Origin: Gammaproteobacteria bacterium
GTDB lineage: Bacteria > Pseudomonadota > Gammaproteobacteria > UBA4575
Length of the DNA stretch: 64,000 nucleotides
NCBI GenBank assembly: GCA_011523795.1
Contig: WTFY01000010.1
Coordinates: 186,001-250,000 of the forward strand
Direction of reading: 5' to 3'
Of this stretch, positions 1-8,701 are shown piece by piece. A program made the translations under genes and the position numbers. Within the stretch, counting starts at the first letter, position 1. Each line of letters opens with the position of its first letter. The notes beneath the pieces are model-generated. The model was given only the letters and a program-made list of their open reading frames with translations. It made no database searches and had not been told where the DNA came from.

Positions 1-2
1 CG

Positions 3-293
3 GGCGCAGGCGAGGGGCGCTACAAGATTCCGCACATGGGCTGGAACAGCATCCGCCAGGAGCAGGACCATCCGCTCTGGGCCGGCATTCCGCAGTCCAG
101 CTATTTCTACTTCGTGCACAGCTACTTCGTGCAGTGTGCCCAGCCGGACCTGGTTGCAGGCACGACCGACTACGGCATCCCGTTCGCCTCCGTGATCGCG
201 CGGGACAACGTGTTTGCCATGCAGTGCCACCCCGAAAAGAGCGCGGACCCGGGCCTCAGGCTGCTCAGCAACTTCATGCACTGGGACGGGTAG
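3..293 (+). CDS. hisH: Imidazole glycerol phosphate synthase glutaminase subunit HisH, 3' part
   Basis: This is the last 96 residues of HisH, cut by the left window edge. HisH hydrolyses glutamine and channels ammonia to HisF in histidine biosynthesis. The fragment carries the family motif PHMGWN and, near the end, QCHPEKS, which holds the His and Glu of the glutaminase Cys-His-Glu triad. The nucleophile Cys lies outside the window. The stop is 26 nt before hisA, and the genes hisH-hisA-hisF-hisE run in one direction as an operon. Identity is clear from the motifs and from the neighbours. Confidence 0.95.
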   Translation, partial: GAGEGRYKIPHMGWNSIRQEQDHPLWAGIPQSSYFYFVHSYFVQCAQPDLVAGTTDYGIPFASVIARDNVFAMQCHPEKSADPGLRLLSNFMHWDG

Positions 294-319
294 GGCCAAA
301 CGGATACGAAGAACCGAAG

Positions 320-1063
320 ATGATCGTCATTCCAGCCATCGATCTCAAGGACGGCAAGTGCGTGCGCCTCCGCCAAGGTGCCATGAGTGATGTCACGGTG
401 TTCTCCGATGACCCGGTCAGCGTTGCGGACAACTGGGTCGAGGCCGGTGCCAGGCGCCTGCACATCGTGGACCTGGACGGGGCCTCCACCGGCACCCCGC
501 AGAATGCCGGGATCGTCGAGGCCATCGCCTCCAGACATCCTGATCTCCCGATCCAGGTCGGCGGCGGCATCCGCCACGAGGATACCGTGCAAAACTACCT
601 GGACATCGGCGTGCAGTACGTGATCCTCGGCACGCGTGCCATCAGTACCCCGCATTTCGTCAACGACCTGTGCCTGGAGTTCCCGGGGCACATCATCGTC
701 GGACTGGATGCGCGCAACGGCAAGGTGGCGGTCGACGGCTGGTCCAAGCTGTCCCACCATGATGCCATCGACATGGCACAGCATTTCGAGGCCGACGGGG
801 TGGCGGCCATCGTGTTCACGGACATCAGCCGAGACGGCATGATGCAGGGACTGAACGTCGAGTCGACCGCAGAGCTTGCAGGTGCCGTGCACATCCCGGT
901 GATCGCATCGGGCGGCGTAACCGACGAGGCCGACATCCGCAGGCTGTGCGAGTGCGACGAGGAAGGCATCGTCGGGGTCATCGTCGGGCGAGCCCTGTAC
1001 GAGGGAACCATCAAGCTGGAACAGGCCCAGGCGCTGGCAGATGATGCGACCGGCGAGGCATGA
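320..1063 (+). CDS. hisA: HisA, ProFAR isomerase
   Basis: HisA opens the aminoaldose ring of ProFAR to the ketose PRFAR in the cytoplasm, the step before HisH/HisF. The protein is 247 residues, normal for this half-barrel-duplicated TIM barrel. Visible motifs are AIDLKDGKCVRL with the first catalytic Asp, the phosphate-binding loops QVGGGIR and ASGGV, and TDISRDG with the second catalytic Asp. The ATG at 320 was chosen because the protein then begins MIVIPAIDL, as in the family; upstream in-frame codons read through hisH in another frame. It sits between hisH and hisF in the his operon. Confidence 0.97.
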   Translation: MIVIPAIDLKDGKCVRLRQGAMSDVTVFSDDPVSVADNWVEAGARRLHIVDLDGASTGTPQNAGIVEAIASRHPDLPIQVGGGIRHEDTVQNYLDIGVQYVILGTRAISTPHFVNDLCLEFPGHIIVGLDARNGKVAVDGWSKLSHHDAIDMAQHFEADGVAAIVFTDISRDGMMQGLNVESTAELAGAVHIPVIASGGVTDEADIRRLCECDEEGIVGVIVGRALYEGTIKLEQAQALADDATGEA

Positions 1064-1130
1064 TCTGCCGCACAGTTGAACGGCTGGTCCCGGGACCTGC
1101 CTGAACCACTGACGACCCCTCCATCCGCCC

Positions 1131-1928
<798 letters not shown>

Positions 1929-1987
1929 GGATTCGGGCCCGGCATGTGGTACTGTAGATGCTGGCGGACAACGGATGGGTGAGAGCA

Positions 1988-2317
1988 ATGAGTACTGAGG
2001 ATATCCTGCACCAGATCACCGAGATCCTGGACCAGCGCAAGGGGGCACCGGTCGGGGAGTCCTACGTGGCGGGGCTGTATGCGGGCGGACTCGAGAAGAT
2101 TCTTGCTAAAATCAGCGAGGAAGCGGGGGAAACCGTGGAGGCGGGTGCCGGGGAGGACCTGGAACACCTGGTCCACGAGGTCGCGGACCTGTGGTTTCAC
2201 TGCATGGTGCTGCTGGCCTACAAGGGCCTGGGCCACGAGGCGGTACTGGACGAGCTGGCCGGACGTTTCGGCGTCTCGGGGCTCGTGGAGAAAGCCCGGC
2301 GCAAGTCCGCAGGTTGA
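1988..2317 (+). CDS. hisE: HisE, phosphoribosyl-ATP pyrophosphatase
   Basis: HisE hydrolyses PR-ATP to PR-AMP, the second step of histidine synthesis. The protein is 109 residues with the MazG-like helical core: KISEEAGETVEA and HEVADLWFHCMVLL supply the acidic metal-binding pattern EExxE/ExxD. The ATG at 1988 is preceded by a weak GGGTGAGAG ribosome site; an in-frame start 30 nt upstream is less likely. It is stand-alone HisE, not fused to HisI. It lies 36 nt before tatA, so his and tat genes may be co-transcribed, an arrangement known in related gammaproteobacteria. Confidence 0.94.
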   Translation: MSTEDILHQITEILDQRKGAPVGESYVAGLYAGGLEKILAKISEEAGETVEAGAGEDLEHLVHEVADLWFHCMVLLAYKGLGHEAVLDELAGRFGVSGLVEKARRKSAG

Positions 2318-2353
2318 CCGCAGAGATTTATTTACTGAACGGGAGTAGACGTT

Positions 2354-2536
2354 ATGGGAATCAGCCCCTGGCAGTTACTGATCATACTGCTGATCATCTT
2401 GCTGATCTTCGGCACGAAAAAGCTACGCAACATGGGTGGTGACATCGGCAGCGCGGTCAAGAATTTCCGCAAGTCCGTGAAAGACGAAAGCGAGCCCGAA
2501 GATTCAAAGACGGATGAGCCCTCGACGAAAGAATAG
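2354..2536 (+). CDS. tatA: TatA, twin-arginine translocase pore subunit
   Basis: TatA oligomers form the membrane-weakening or pore part of the Tat system that exports folded proteins. The 60-residue protein has one N-terminal membrane helix (about residues 6-20), the FGTKKL hinge with its conserved Phe-Gly, then an amphipathic helix [15 protein letters not shown] and an acidic tail. It begins MGISPWQLL, typical of gammaproteobacterial TatA. tatB follows after 12 nt. At least one Tat-type signal (the PilL-like protein at 26938) occurs in this window. Confidence 0.96.
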   Translation: MGISPWQLLIILLIILLIFGTKKLRNMGGDIGSAVKNFRKSVKDESEPEDSKTDEPSTKE

Positions 2537-2548
2537 TCTTTTCGAACC

Positions 2549-2914
2549 ATGTTTGATTTCGGCTTTTGGGAGCTCACCCTCATCATGGTGGTCGTGCTGC
2601 TGGTGGTTGGGCCGGAAAAGCTGCCGCGCCTGGCGGGCCAGGCCGGAAGGTGGGTAGGCAAGGCCCGGCGCATGTTCGAGGCCTTCCGTGCGGATATCGA
2701 ATCCGAGATTCGCGCAGCCGAGCTGAAGGAAATCCTGGACAAGCAGCAGAACGAAATCGGGGAGCTGAAGGAAATCCTGAAAGGCACGCAGCGGGAGGTC
2801 GAACAGGAGCTGGACGACGGGGATGACACGCTGGTTAAGGCCGTCGAGGAACAGATCGAATCCGCCAGGGAAAAACCGGTGAAGCCGGGGCCTGAAAAGA
2901 ATGAAGCCGACTGA
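2549..2914 (+). CDS. tatB: TatB, twin-arginine translocase substrate-receptor subunit
   Basis: TatB works with TatC in recognising twin-arginine signal peptides at the inner membrane. The 121-residue protein begins MFDFGFWELTLIM, has one N-terminal membrane helix with the GPEKLP hinge, an amphipathic helix, and a long charged coiled-coil-prone tail (about residues 45-100), which distinguishes it from TatA. Its 3' end overlaps tatC by 14 nt, which suggests translational coupling. Confidence 0.95.
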   Translation: MFDFGFWELTLIMVVVLLVVGPEKLPRLAGQAGRWVGKARRMFEAFRADIESEIRAAELKEILDKQQNEIGELKEILKGTQREVEQELDDGDDTLVKAVEEQIESAREKPVKPGPEKNEAD

Positions 2915-3821
2915 CTCCGGAGATCCCGAGGCCAAGCAGGAATCCCTACTGTCGCACCTGTTTGAGTTGCGCAGCCGGCTGCTGTGGGTGACGGGCAGCG
3001 TGCTTGCGGTCATGCTGGGCCTGTTCCCGTTTGCCAATACCCTGTATGCTTGGCTGGCCGGTCCGCTGATGGCGCACCTGCCGGAGGACAGCTCGATGGT
3101 AGCGATCGAGGTGGCCTCACCCTTCCTGACCCCGTTCAAGCTCGTGTTCCTGCTCAGCATCGTGCTGGCCATTCCGATCATCCTCTATCATGCCTGGGCC
3201 TTCGTCGCACCGGGCCTGTACGGCAGCGAAAAGCGGCTGGTGTTCCCGCTCCTCGTGTCCAGTTCGATCCTGTTTTACGTGGGCATGGCCTTCGCGTACT
3301 TCATCGTCTTCCCCCTGGTGTTCGGCTTCTTCACGAGAGTGGCCCCGGAAGGGGTGGCGGTGATGACGGACATCGGACGCTACCTGGATTTCGTGATCAA
3401 GATATTCATCGCATTCGGGGCTGCGTTCGAGGTACCGGTGGTGACCCTGGTGCTGGTCAGGCTGGGCGTGACCACGCCGAAAAAGCTGGCCTCCAAGCGG
3501 CCCTACGTGATCGTGGTGGCCTTCATCGTCGGCATGCTGCTGACGCCGCCGGACGTGATCTCCCAGGTGCTGCTGGCCATCCCGGTATGGCTGCTGTTCG
3601 AGATTGGCCTGCTGCTGTCGCGCCTGTGGGCACCCAGGTCCCTGGAGGAGGACGAGGACGCACCCCGGGAAAAACCGGCGGGCAAGCCGAGACGGCCGTG
3701 GCGCAAGAAAGCGTCCCAAGTCCCGCTGTCTGCCGAGGAACAGGCGATGGAAATGGGCGAAGGCGAACCCCTCGAAAAGCCCGAAGAGAACGGGGATGAG
3801 CAGGACGGGGGGACACGCTGA
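2901..3821 (+). CDS. tatC: TatC, twin-arginine translocase core subunit
   Basis: TatC is the polytopic membrane protein that binds the twin-arginine motif. About six membrane segments lie in residues 25-245. Family motifs include HLFELRSRLLW at the N terminus, the cytoplasmic signal-binding region, and FEVPVVTLVLVRLG and TPPDVISQ further on. At 306 residues it is longer than the usual 250 because of a highly charged C-terminal tail of about 60 residues (rich in E, K, P). It overlaps tatB by 14 nt. A function for the tail is not known. Confidence 0.96.
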   Translation: MKPTDSGDPEAKQESLLSHLFELRSRLLWVTGSVLAVMLGLFPFANTLYAWLAGPLMAHLPEDSSMVAIEVASPFLTPFKLVFLLSIVLAIPIILYHAWAFVAPGLYGSEKRLVFPLLVSSSILFYVGMAFAYFIVFPLVFGFFTRVAPEGVAVMTDIGRYLDFVIKIFIAFGAAFEVPVVTLVLVRLGVTTPKKLASKRPYVIVVAFIVGMLLTPPDVISQVLLAIPVWLLFEIGLLLSRLWAPRSLEEDEDAPREKPAGKPRRPWRKKASQVPLSAEEQAMEMGEGEPLEKPEENGDEQDGGTR

Positions 3822-3866
3822 TTCAATTGGTGCATAATCGCGCGCGTAGAAACAACCGGTTCCACA

Positions 3867-5411
3867 GTGCCCAAGAAAACAAAAATCCGTAAACGCGTCG
3901 CACTCGTCATCCTGGACGGGTTCGGCGTCAATCCCAGCAAGGCCAACAATGCCGTGCTGAGGGCCCGTACGCCGCGCCTGGACGAGTACTTCTCACGCTA
4001 TCCGCACACGGTGCTGGAAGCCTCCGGCGAGGCGGTAGGCCTGCCCGCAGGCCAGATGGGAAACTCGGAAGTCGGGCACATGACAATCGGCTGCGGAGCG
4101 GTCATCCGGCAGGACCTGATCCGCATCAACGACGCCATTGCAGACGGCAGCCTGTTCGAGGTTTCGCCCCTGGTACGTGCCGTCAAGAAAGCCGAGGACG
4201 GCGACGGCCACCTGCATTTGATTGGCCTGCTGTCGGACGGCGGTGTGCACTCGCACATCAATCACATCATCGCGCTGGTGAAGCTGTGCCAGGAGCACGG
4301 TGTCCGTCCCCTGGTGCACGTCATCGCCGACGGGCGCGATGCACCGCCGAAGAGCGTGCGAAAGTACATCAGGATTCTCAACCCGCACCTGAAACAGGCC
4401 GGTGGCGCCATTGCCACCGTGATGGGGCGGTATTACGCGATGGACCGTGACCGCCGGTGGGAACGCACGTTCCTTGCTTGGCAGGCACTCGTGCAGCTGG
4501 AAGGCCGGCGCGCGGGGACGGCCCAGGATGCCGTGCGCAACGCCTATGCACGGGGCGAGACGGACGAGTTCATCCTGCCCACCGTGCTGCATGCGGCGCA
4601 GCCCATGACCGCCCAGTCCGAAGTGATCTTCTGCAATTTCCGCAGCGACCGCCCGCTGCAGCTCAGCAAGGCGCTCGCGCAGAAGGAGTTCGATGCCTTT
4701 GACCGGGGCCCGGAGTACCGGCCGGTCAGGCTTACCAAAATGACCAAGTACAGCAAGCGGTTTCTCGGTCCCGTGGCCTTTCCGCCCCGCCGGCCGGAAA
4801 CCAACCTGTCTGAAATCATCAGCCAGGCAGGGTTGCACCAGTTTCACTGTGCAGAGACGGAAAAATATCCTCACGTAACCTACTTCCTGAACGGCGGATT
4901 CGACGGTGCCTACGAGGGGGAGGACCGCAAGATCGTGCCGTCTCCCAAGGTGGCGACCTACGACCTGCAGCCGGAGATGAGTGCCGAGGAAGTGGCCGAC
5001 GAGGTGATCAAGGCCCTGCGCAACAAGGCCTATGCCCTGATCGTCACCAACTTTGCCAACGCCGACATGGTGGGCCACACGGCCAAGCAGGATGCCGTGA
5101 TTGCCGCCCTGGAGGCCATGGATTTTCATACCGGGAGGGTGCTGGATGCCGCAGAGGAGCAAGGCGTATCCGTGGTGCTGACCTCGGACCATGGCAATTG
5201 TGACGAAATGATCGATCCGCATACCGGTGAGCCTCATACGCAACATACCACCTACCCGGTTCCCTGCCTGGTGATGGACGGCGAGCCCTGGGATCTGGCG
5301 AACGGTCGGGGCCTGAGCGACGTGGCTCCCACCATCCTGCAACTCATGGGGATTCGCCAGCCCAAGTCGATGACGGGTAACTCGCTGCTGGTTCCATACA
5401 ACGGTAGCTAA
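3867..5411 (+). CDS. gpmI: Cofactor-independent phosphoglycerate mutase
   Basis: GpmI interconverts 3- and 2-phosphoglycerate in glycolysis with two Mn ions and a phosphoserine intermediate. The 514-residue length is standard. Visible motifs: VILDGFG with metal-binding Asp17, MGNSEVGH with the phosphorylated Ser67, DGRDAPPKS, MGRYYAMDRD, FCNFRSDRP, EKYPHVTYFLNGG, NADMVGHT and TSDHGNCDEM. The start is a GTG 45 nt after tatC; no in-frame ATG upstream fits the family start. It begins its own transcription unit or is the last gene of the his-tat run. Confidence 0.97.
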   Translation: MPKKTKIRKRVALVILDGFGVNPSKANNAVLRARTPRLDEYFSRYPHTVLEASGEAVGLPAGQMGNSEVGHMTIGCGAVIRQDLIRINDAIADGSLFEVSPLVRAVKKAEDGDGHLHLIGLLSDGGVHSHINHIIALVKLCQEHGVRPLVHVIADGRDAPPKSVRKYIRILNPHLKQAGGAIATVMGRYYAMDRDRRWERTFLAWQALVQLEGRRAGTAQDAVRNAYARGETDEFILPTVLHAAQPMTAQSEVIFCNFRSDRPLQLSKALAQKEFDAFDRGPEYRPVRLTKMTKYSKRFLGPVAFPPRRPETNLSEIISQAGLHQFHCAETEKYPHVTYFLNGGFDGAYEGEDRKIVPSPKVATYDLQPEMSAEEVADEVIKALRNKAYALIVTNFANADMVGHTAKQDAVIAALEAMDFHTGRVLDAAEEQGVSVVLTSDHGNCDEMIDPHTGEPHTQHTTYPVPCLVMDGEPWDLANGRGLSDVAPTILQLMGIRQPKSMTGNSLLVPYNGS

Positions 5412-5850
5412 AGGCTACGATCTGTCTCGGCGTTGGATGTCACACTGGCATATCTGTACAGAAAAACTCAATGATATTCAGTAAATTGTGAGAGGTGTGA
5501 AGTTAAGGTTAATCGACAGGTCTTATCTGAACATTCTCTATGCTGGGTATTTCGTGAGCAGACAAGATAAAGGGCCGGTACACGGGATCGGCTGGTCAGA
5601 CAGCACACCAAGCTTTCTTCGAGCCTACAGACATGCCTCTCATGAGTACGATCAAAATAGTCGCCAGATCATTTTCGATTCCTAAATATCAATAATTCCT
5701 AATAGTGGCTAGGGCATTATCCATCTCCGCCTGTCCCGCGGGCTGGCAAAATCCTGCATGGACAGGTAAGCTAATTCAAAACAAAAAGAGGATCTAGGTA
5801 GATCGTCCACCTGAAATGCCCGGCCAACTGACGACCAGGGAAATTCCAAA
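5412..5850. other. Intergenic region with no supported gene
   Basis: The 439 bases between gpmI and the first lipoprotein are AT-richer than the flanking genes. A short open frame at 5488-5685 exists, but its composition is irregular and it has no recognisable motif, so it is not called. The promoter of the lipoprotein at 5851 should lie near the 3' end. No terminator or repeat was recognised. Confidence 0.4.
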
Positions 5851-6687
5851 ATGAGATACTGTATTACGGCTGCACTGTGTGTGCTCATGGTGGGCTGCAT
5901 GGGTGGTGGCGGGTCCAGTGATATCCCCGTTCCGCCCCCTGAGTACGTTGCGATACAGGACTACGAGCGGATCGCCTCAAATGCCAATCTTCTGCTTTCC
6001 ACAGACCGGATTAACTGGGTACCCGGCCAAACAGAGCCTGAACGTGTTTCCGTGGAATGCAAAGGCCTGTTCTGTTCAGTAGGCTACACGGCCTTCTTGC
6101 GTGCGAACAAGGTCTTCAGGTTACTGCCCGAGGAAACCATAGTACTGCCGGATACCAACGGCATCAATACGGGAATAGAGCATGTCACCGGCAGCAGGTT
6201 CAATGATCTGCATAGCTACGGCGGCTGGATGGAATACAGTTTCTTTGCATCGACAGTCGTACTTTACAAGGCTGATGACGACCCGGACCAGGGGGTCATC
6301 CAGACCTATGGCACCATCAACGGGAATGCAACGAATACCAATCCCGAAGTGGAGGCCACCTGGACAGGCTTTGCAACGGCAAGGGATCACAATATTGCAA
6401 GCGATATGGAGTCGGTCGTGACGGGTGATGCCAGTATTTCCGTGACCATAGGCACCCAGGTACTGGCGAACGTGCATTTGACGGACATGTCCAATATCAC
6501 TACCGGACAGGCCTATACCGACATGATTTTTGAAAACATGCCGGTAGAGGACGGACAGTTCAGCCGTTACCACGCCGACAATAACCGGTTATCGGGTGCG
6601 TTCTTCGGTCCTGACCACGAGGAAGTGGGCGGGGTATTCGATCATCCCGAAGGACTGGTCGGCGCATACGGGGGGGCGAGGCAGTAA
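5851..6687 (+). CDS. TbpB-like beta-barrel surface lipoprotein, paralog 1
   Basis: A 278-residue lipoprotein: signal peptide MRYCITAALCVLMVGC ends in a lipobox with Cys16, followed by a Gly/Ser linker. The C-terminal half has the pattern of transferrin-binding-protein-like barrels, ending LSGAFFGPDHEEVGGVF and a GAYGG motif, typical of substrates exported to the surface by Slam proteins. It is closely related to the minus-strand protein at 25839-26669 (shared VPPPEY, WVPG, LPDTNGI, VVTGDASISV, YGPDHEEVGG-type blocks). Role inferred: surface ligand binding or uptake; ligand unknown. No Slam gene is in the window. Confidence 0.85.
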   Translation: MRYCITAALCVLMVGCMGGGGSSDIPVPPPEYVAIQDYERIASNANLLLSTDRINWVPGQTEPERVSVECKGLFCSVGYTAFLRANKVFRLLPEETIVLPDTNGINTGIEHVTGSRFNDLHSYGGWMEYSFFASTVVLYKADDDPDQGVIQTYGTINGNATNTNPEVEATWTGFATARDHNIASDMESVVTGDASISVTIGTQVLANVHLTDMSNITTGQAYTDMIFENMPVEDGQFSRYHADNNRLSGAFFGPDHEEVGGVFDHPEGLVGAYGGARQ

Positions 6688-6891
6688 GGATGCGGCTTTC
6701 ATTCATGAGGTTTTGAATCCTACACCGGTTCAGATTCAGTGGCAGCCTGTTCCCGTTTGCTGCCAGACACCTCTTGTAGCAGAATGTGCTACCCGGCTAC
6801 AGAAAAAACTTTACAGGTAACGGACGGGTAGTGTGACCAGCACGGCTGTCTGAAATTCGGTCTGTGAATGCAGCCAAACCAGGAGAACAGA

Positions 6892-7182
6892 ATGGTAGAA
6901 CAGGATAAGAACGAGGAAGACATGCTGGAGGCTGTCAGGGAATCTGTCGATTTCAGCATCGTGGCGGATAACATCGTCGGCATTGCCGATTACGTGATCG
7001 AAAAGCACGAATACAGGAGTGGCCAAACCCTTTCACCCGAGATGCGCAGTGCGGTGGTTGAAAAGATCAAGGAAGTATTGTGGCACCAGGCCGAGGGCCT
7101 GAAGCTCAAGCGCATGCAGATTCTGCAGGAAATCTTCCACGACGCGGAAAAAGCCCTGGACGAAGTGGTCAGCTCGTCCTGA
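6892..7182 (+). CDS. Small soluble hypothetical protein
   Basis: A 96-residue acidic, helix-rich protein without signal peptide or membrane segment. The ATG at 6892 is preceded by AGGAGA five bases upstream, so it is preferred to the in-frame ATG at 6868. The sequence contains helical stretches such as MLEAVRESVDFSIVADNIV and RMQILQEIFHDAEKAL. No family is recognised. It follows the lipoprotein by about 200 nt and stands convergent to the methyltransferase at 7357. Confidence 0.6.
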   Translation: MVEQDKNEEDMLEAVRESVDFSIVADNIVGIADYVIEKHEYRSGQTLSPEMRSAVVEKIKEVLWHQAEGLKLKRMQILQEIFHDAEKALDEVVSSS

Positions 7183-7356
7183 CTGCACACACCCTGGCTT
7201 TGCCCCGGGTCCAGAAAAGACTCATCGCTTCAGCCAGCCCACCCATCCTGCCTGAAAAATTTTGTTCCGGTCAGCAGGTGGCAAAGATCACCCGTGTGAC
7301 GGCCTTCCTTTATTCCTGTTGACAGCCTGGTCGACTGGCGGGTATCACCGGGTGGT

Positions 7357-8205
7357 TTAATCCATCCGCCGGGCCAGTGCACTGTAGTAGTTGCAGGAGG
7401 CAAAGAAGCGATTGTCCTGCATGGCCTTGCGCTGCGTATCCATCCAGGCATCCACTTCGGCCTGCCGTGCCAGTCCGGCCGGTGCGATCAGCGGTGCATA
7501 GGTTTCTGCCAGGCTACGGAAATAACTGGCCTGACCAATTTCGGATACCACGTCAGCCAGGGTGTCATGCAGGTCAAGGCCGGTGGCAGCCAGCAACCAG
7601 GGCAGCTCGCGCATGACAACAGGATTGTTGAAGGCCGCTCGTGCCAGGGCCCAGTCCATCTTGCGCCCCACCTCGGAGTCCGGGTATCCGTAGGTAAGCG
7701 AGGCGTAATCGCCGTCGAATACCACCAGCGTGCAGCCCGGGCACAGCACCCTTCTCGCCTCTTCAAGCACGGTGGCGGGCTCGCCGACATGGCTGATCAC
7801 GGTGTGCAGGATCACTGCATCAAAGCAGGTGTCCTGGAAGGCAAGCGCGTGCGCGTCGCCGACCTCGAATGTGAGCCGGTTGGAAACCCCTTCCTCGTCA
7901 GCCAGTTGATGCGCCACCCTGATAAGTGTCGGGCTGTGATCGATGCCCGTGATGTGAATGTCAGCATCGTCCTTGCGGGCCAGGGCACGGGCCACGACAC
8001 CGGTCCCGCACCCGATTTCAAGCACCTGTGCGCCACTTTGCAAACCAAGCCTGGATGAATAGCTGTCGAACAGACGGGTGAATACCCGGTCCTTGCCACG
8101 GCTCTCCAGTCTTTCCACCAGGCGATTGATCATCTCGGGTTCGAGGTCGTTGATGAACCGGTGCGGGTCGCGTGCAGGGGTTCTGTCATCTGCGGGGCGT
8201 TTCAT
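7357..8205 (-). CDS. Class I SAM-dependent methyltransferase
   Basis: A 282-residue protein with a Rossmann methyltransferase core. Motif I VLEIGCGTGVVAR binds S-adenosylmethionine; the acidic end of strand 2 is ITGID; motif II-like VGDAHAL and motif III ARRVLCPGCTLVVF follow. The C-terminal third is helical. The ATG at 8205 was chosen because the 54 in-frame residues upstream look non-coding. The substrate cannot be read from the sequence; Methyltransf_11/UbiE-like proteins act on many small molecules. It is transcribed alone, divergent from the subtilase at 8702. Confidence 0.85.
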   Translation of the reverse strand: MKRPADDRTPARDPHRFINDLEPEMINRLVERLESRGKDRVFTRLFDSYSSRLGLQSGAQVLEIGCGTGVVARALARKDDADIHITGIDHSPTLIRVAHQLADEEGVSNRLTFEVGDAHALAFQDTCFDAVILHTVISHVGEPATVLEEARRVLCPGCTLVVFDGDYASLTYGYPDSEVGRKMDWALARAAFNNPVVMRELPWLLAATGLDLHDTLADVVSEIGQASYFRSLAETYAPLIAPAGLARQAEVDAWMDTQRKAMQDNRFFASCNYYSALARRMD

Positions 8206-8701
8206 GGCATTGATGTTCAGCTGGCTGGTGCAAGTAGGGTTTCTGGAATGATTTGGAATTCTAGGACAGCCCGGTCTGTACAGATCCATCTCCATCATAC
8301 TATAAAGGATGATCAAGCATGCTGATCGCGCACAGGGTGACTTTGCGGAATCGCACAGGGGATCCACGGTGGAGACAGATCAAGTAACCGGCTCCGGAAC
8401 GCACGCGAGTTCATCGCTGGCCGTGTCAAATCTGATTGCCATGGAGCATGAGGCCGTCGCGTACCCGTAAATACATCGATAAACTCTTGAAAGCGTCAGG
8501 TTATGGAAACATGGCATGGCACCCCTTTCCCCCGGTGCTTTATAATGATCGAGCCATCGTCAGGTGAGCCTTCTGTGCCTGGAGCGCCAGTGTGCGAAGC
8601 AGCCCGATCAGGTAAAAGTCACCTCTGAAGGGGGGATACTGTTATGGACTGTTCAACTCGTCGGTGAAGTAATTTTTCAGCAATGGTAGGCATATTTCGG
8701 A
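8206..8701. promoter_or_regulatory. Divergent regulatory region with a promoter-like box and a folded leader
   Basis: The gap between the methyltransferase and the subtilase holds a perfect TATAAT at 8541-8546, about 155 nt before the subtilase start; its -35 is poor. The presumed leader can fold: AGGTGA at 8562-8567 pairs with TCACCT at 8619-8624, enclosing a hairpin CTGG-AGCG-CCAG. A dyad GATCA-N7-TGATC with a GCATGC core lies at 8311-8327 and could be an operator. No known riboswitch class was recognised. Confidence 0.4.

Noticed and set aside
5488-5685. 65-residue open frame between gpmI and the first lipoprotein
   Set aside because: Irregular composition, no ribosome site and no recognisable motif.
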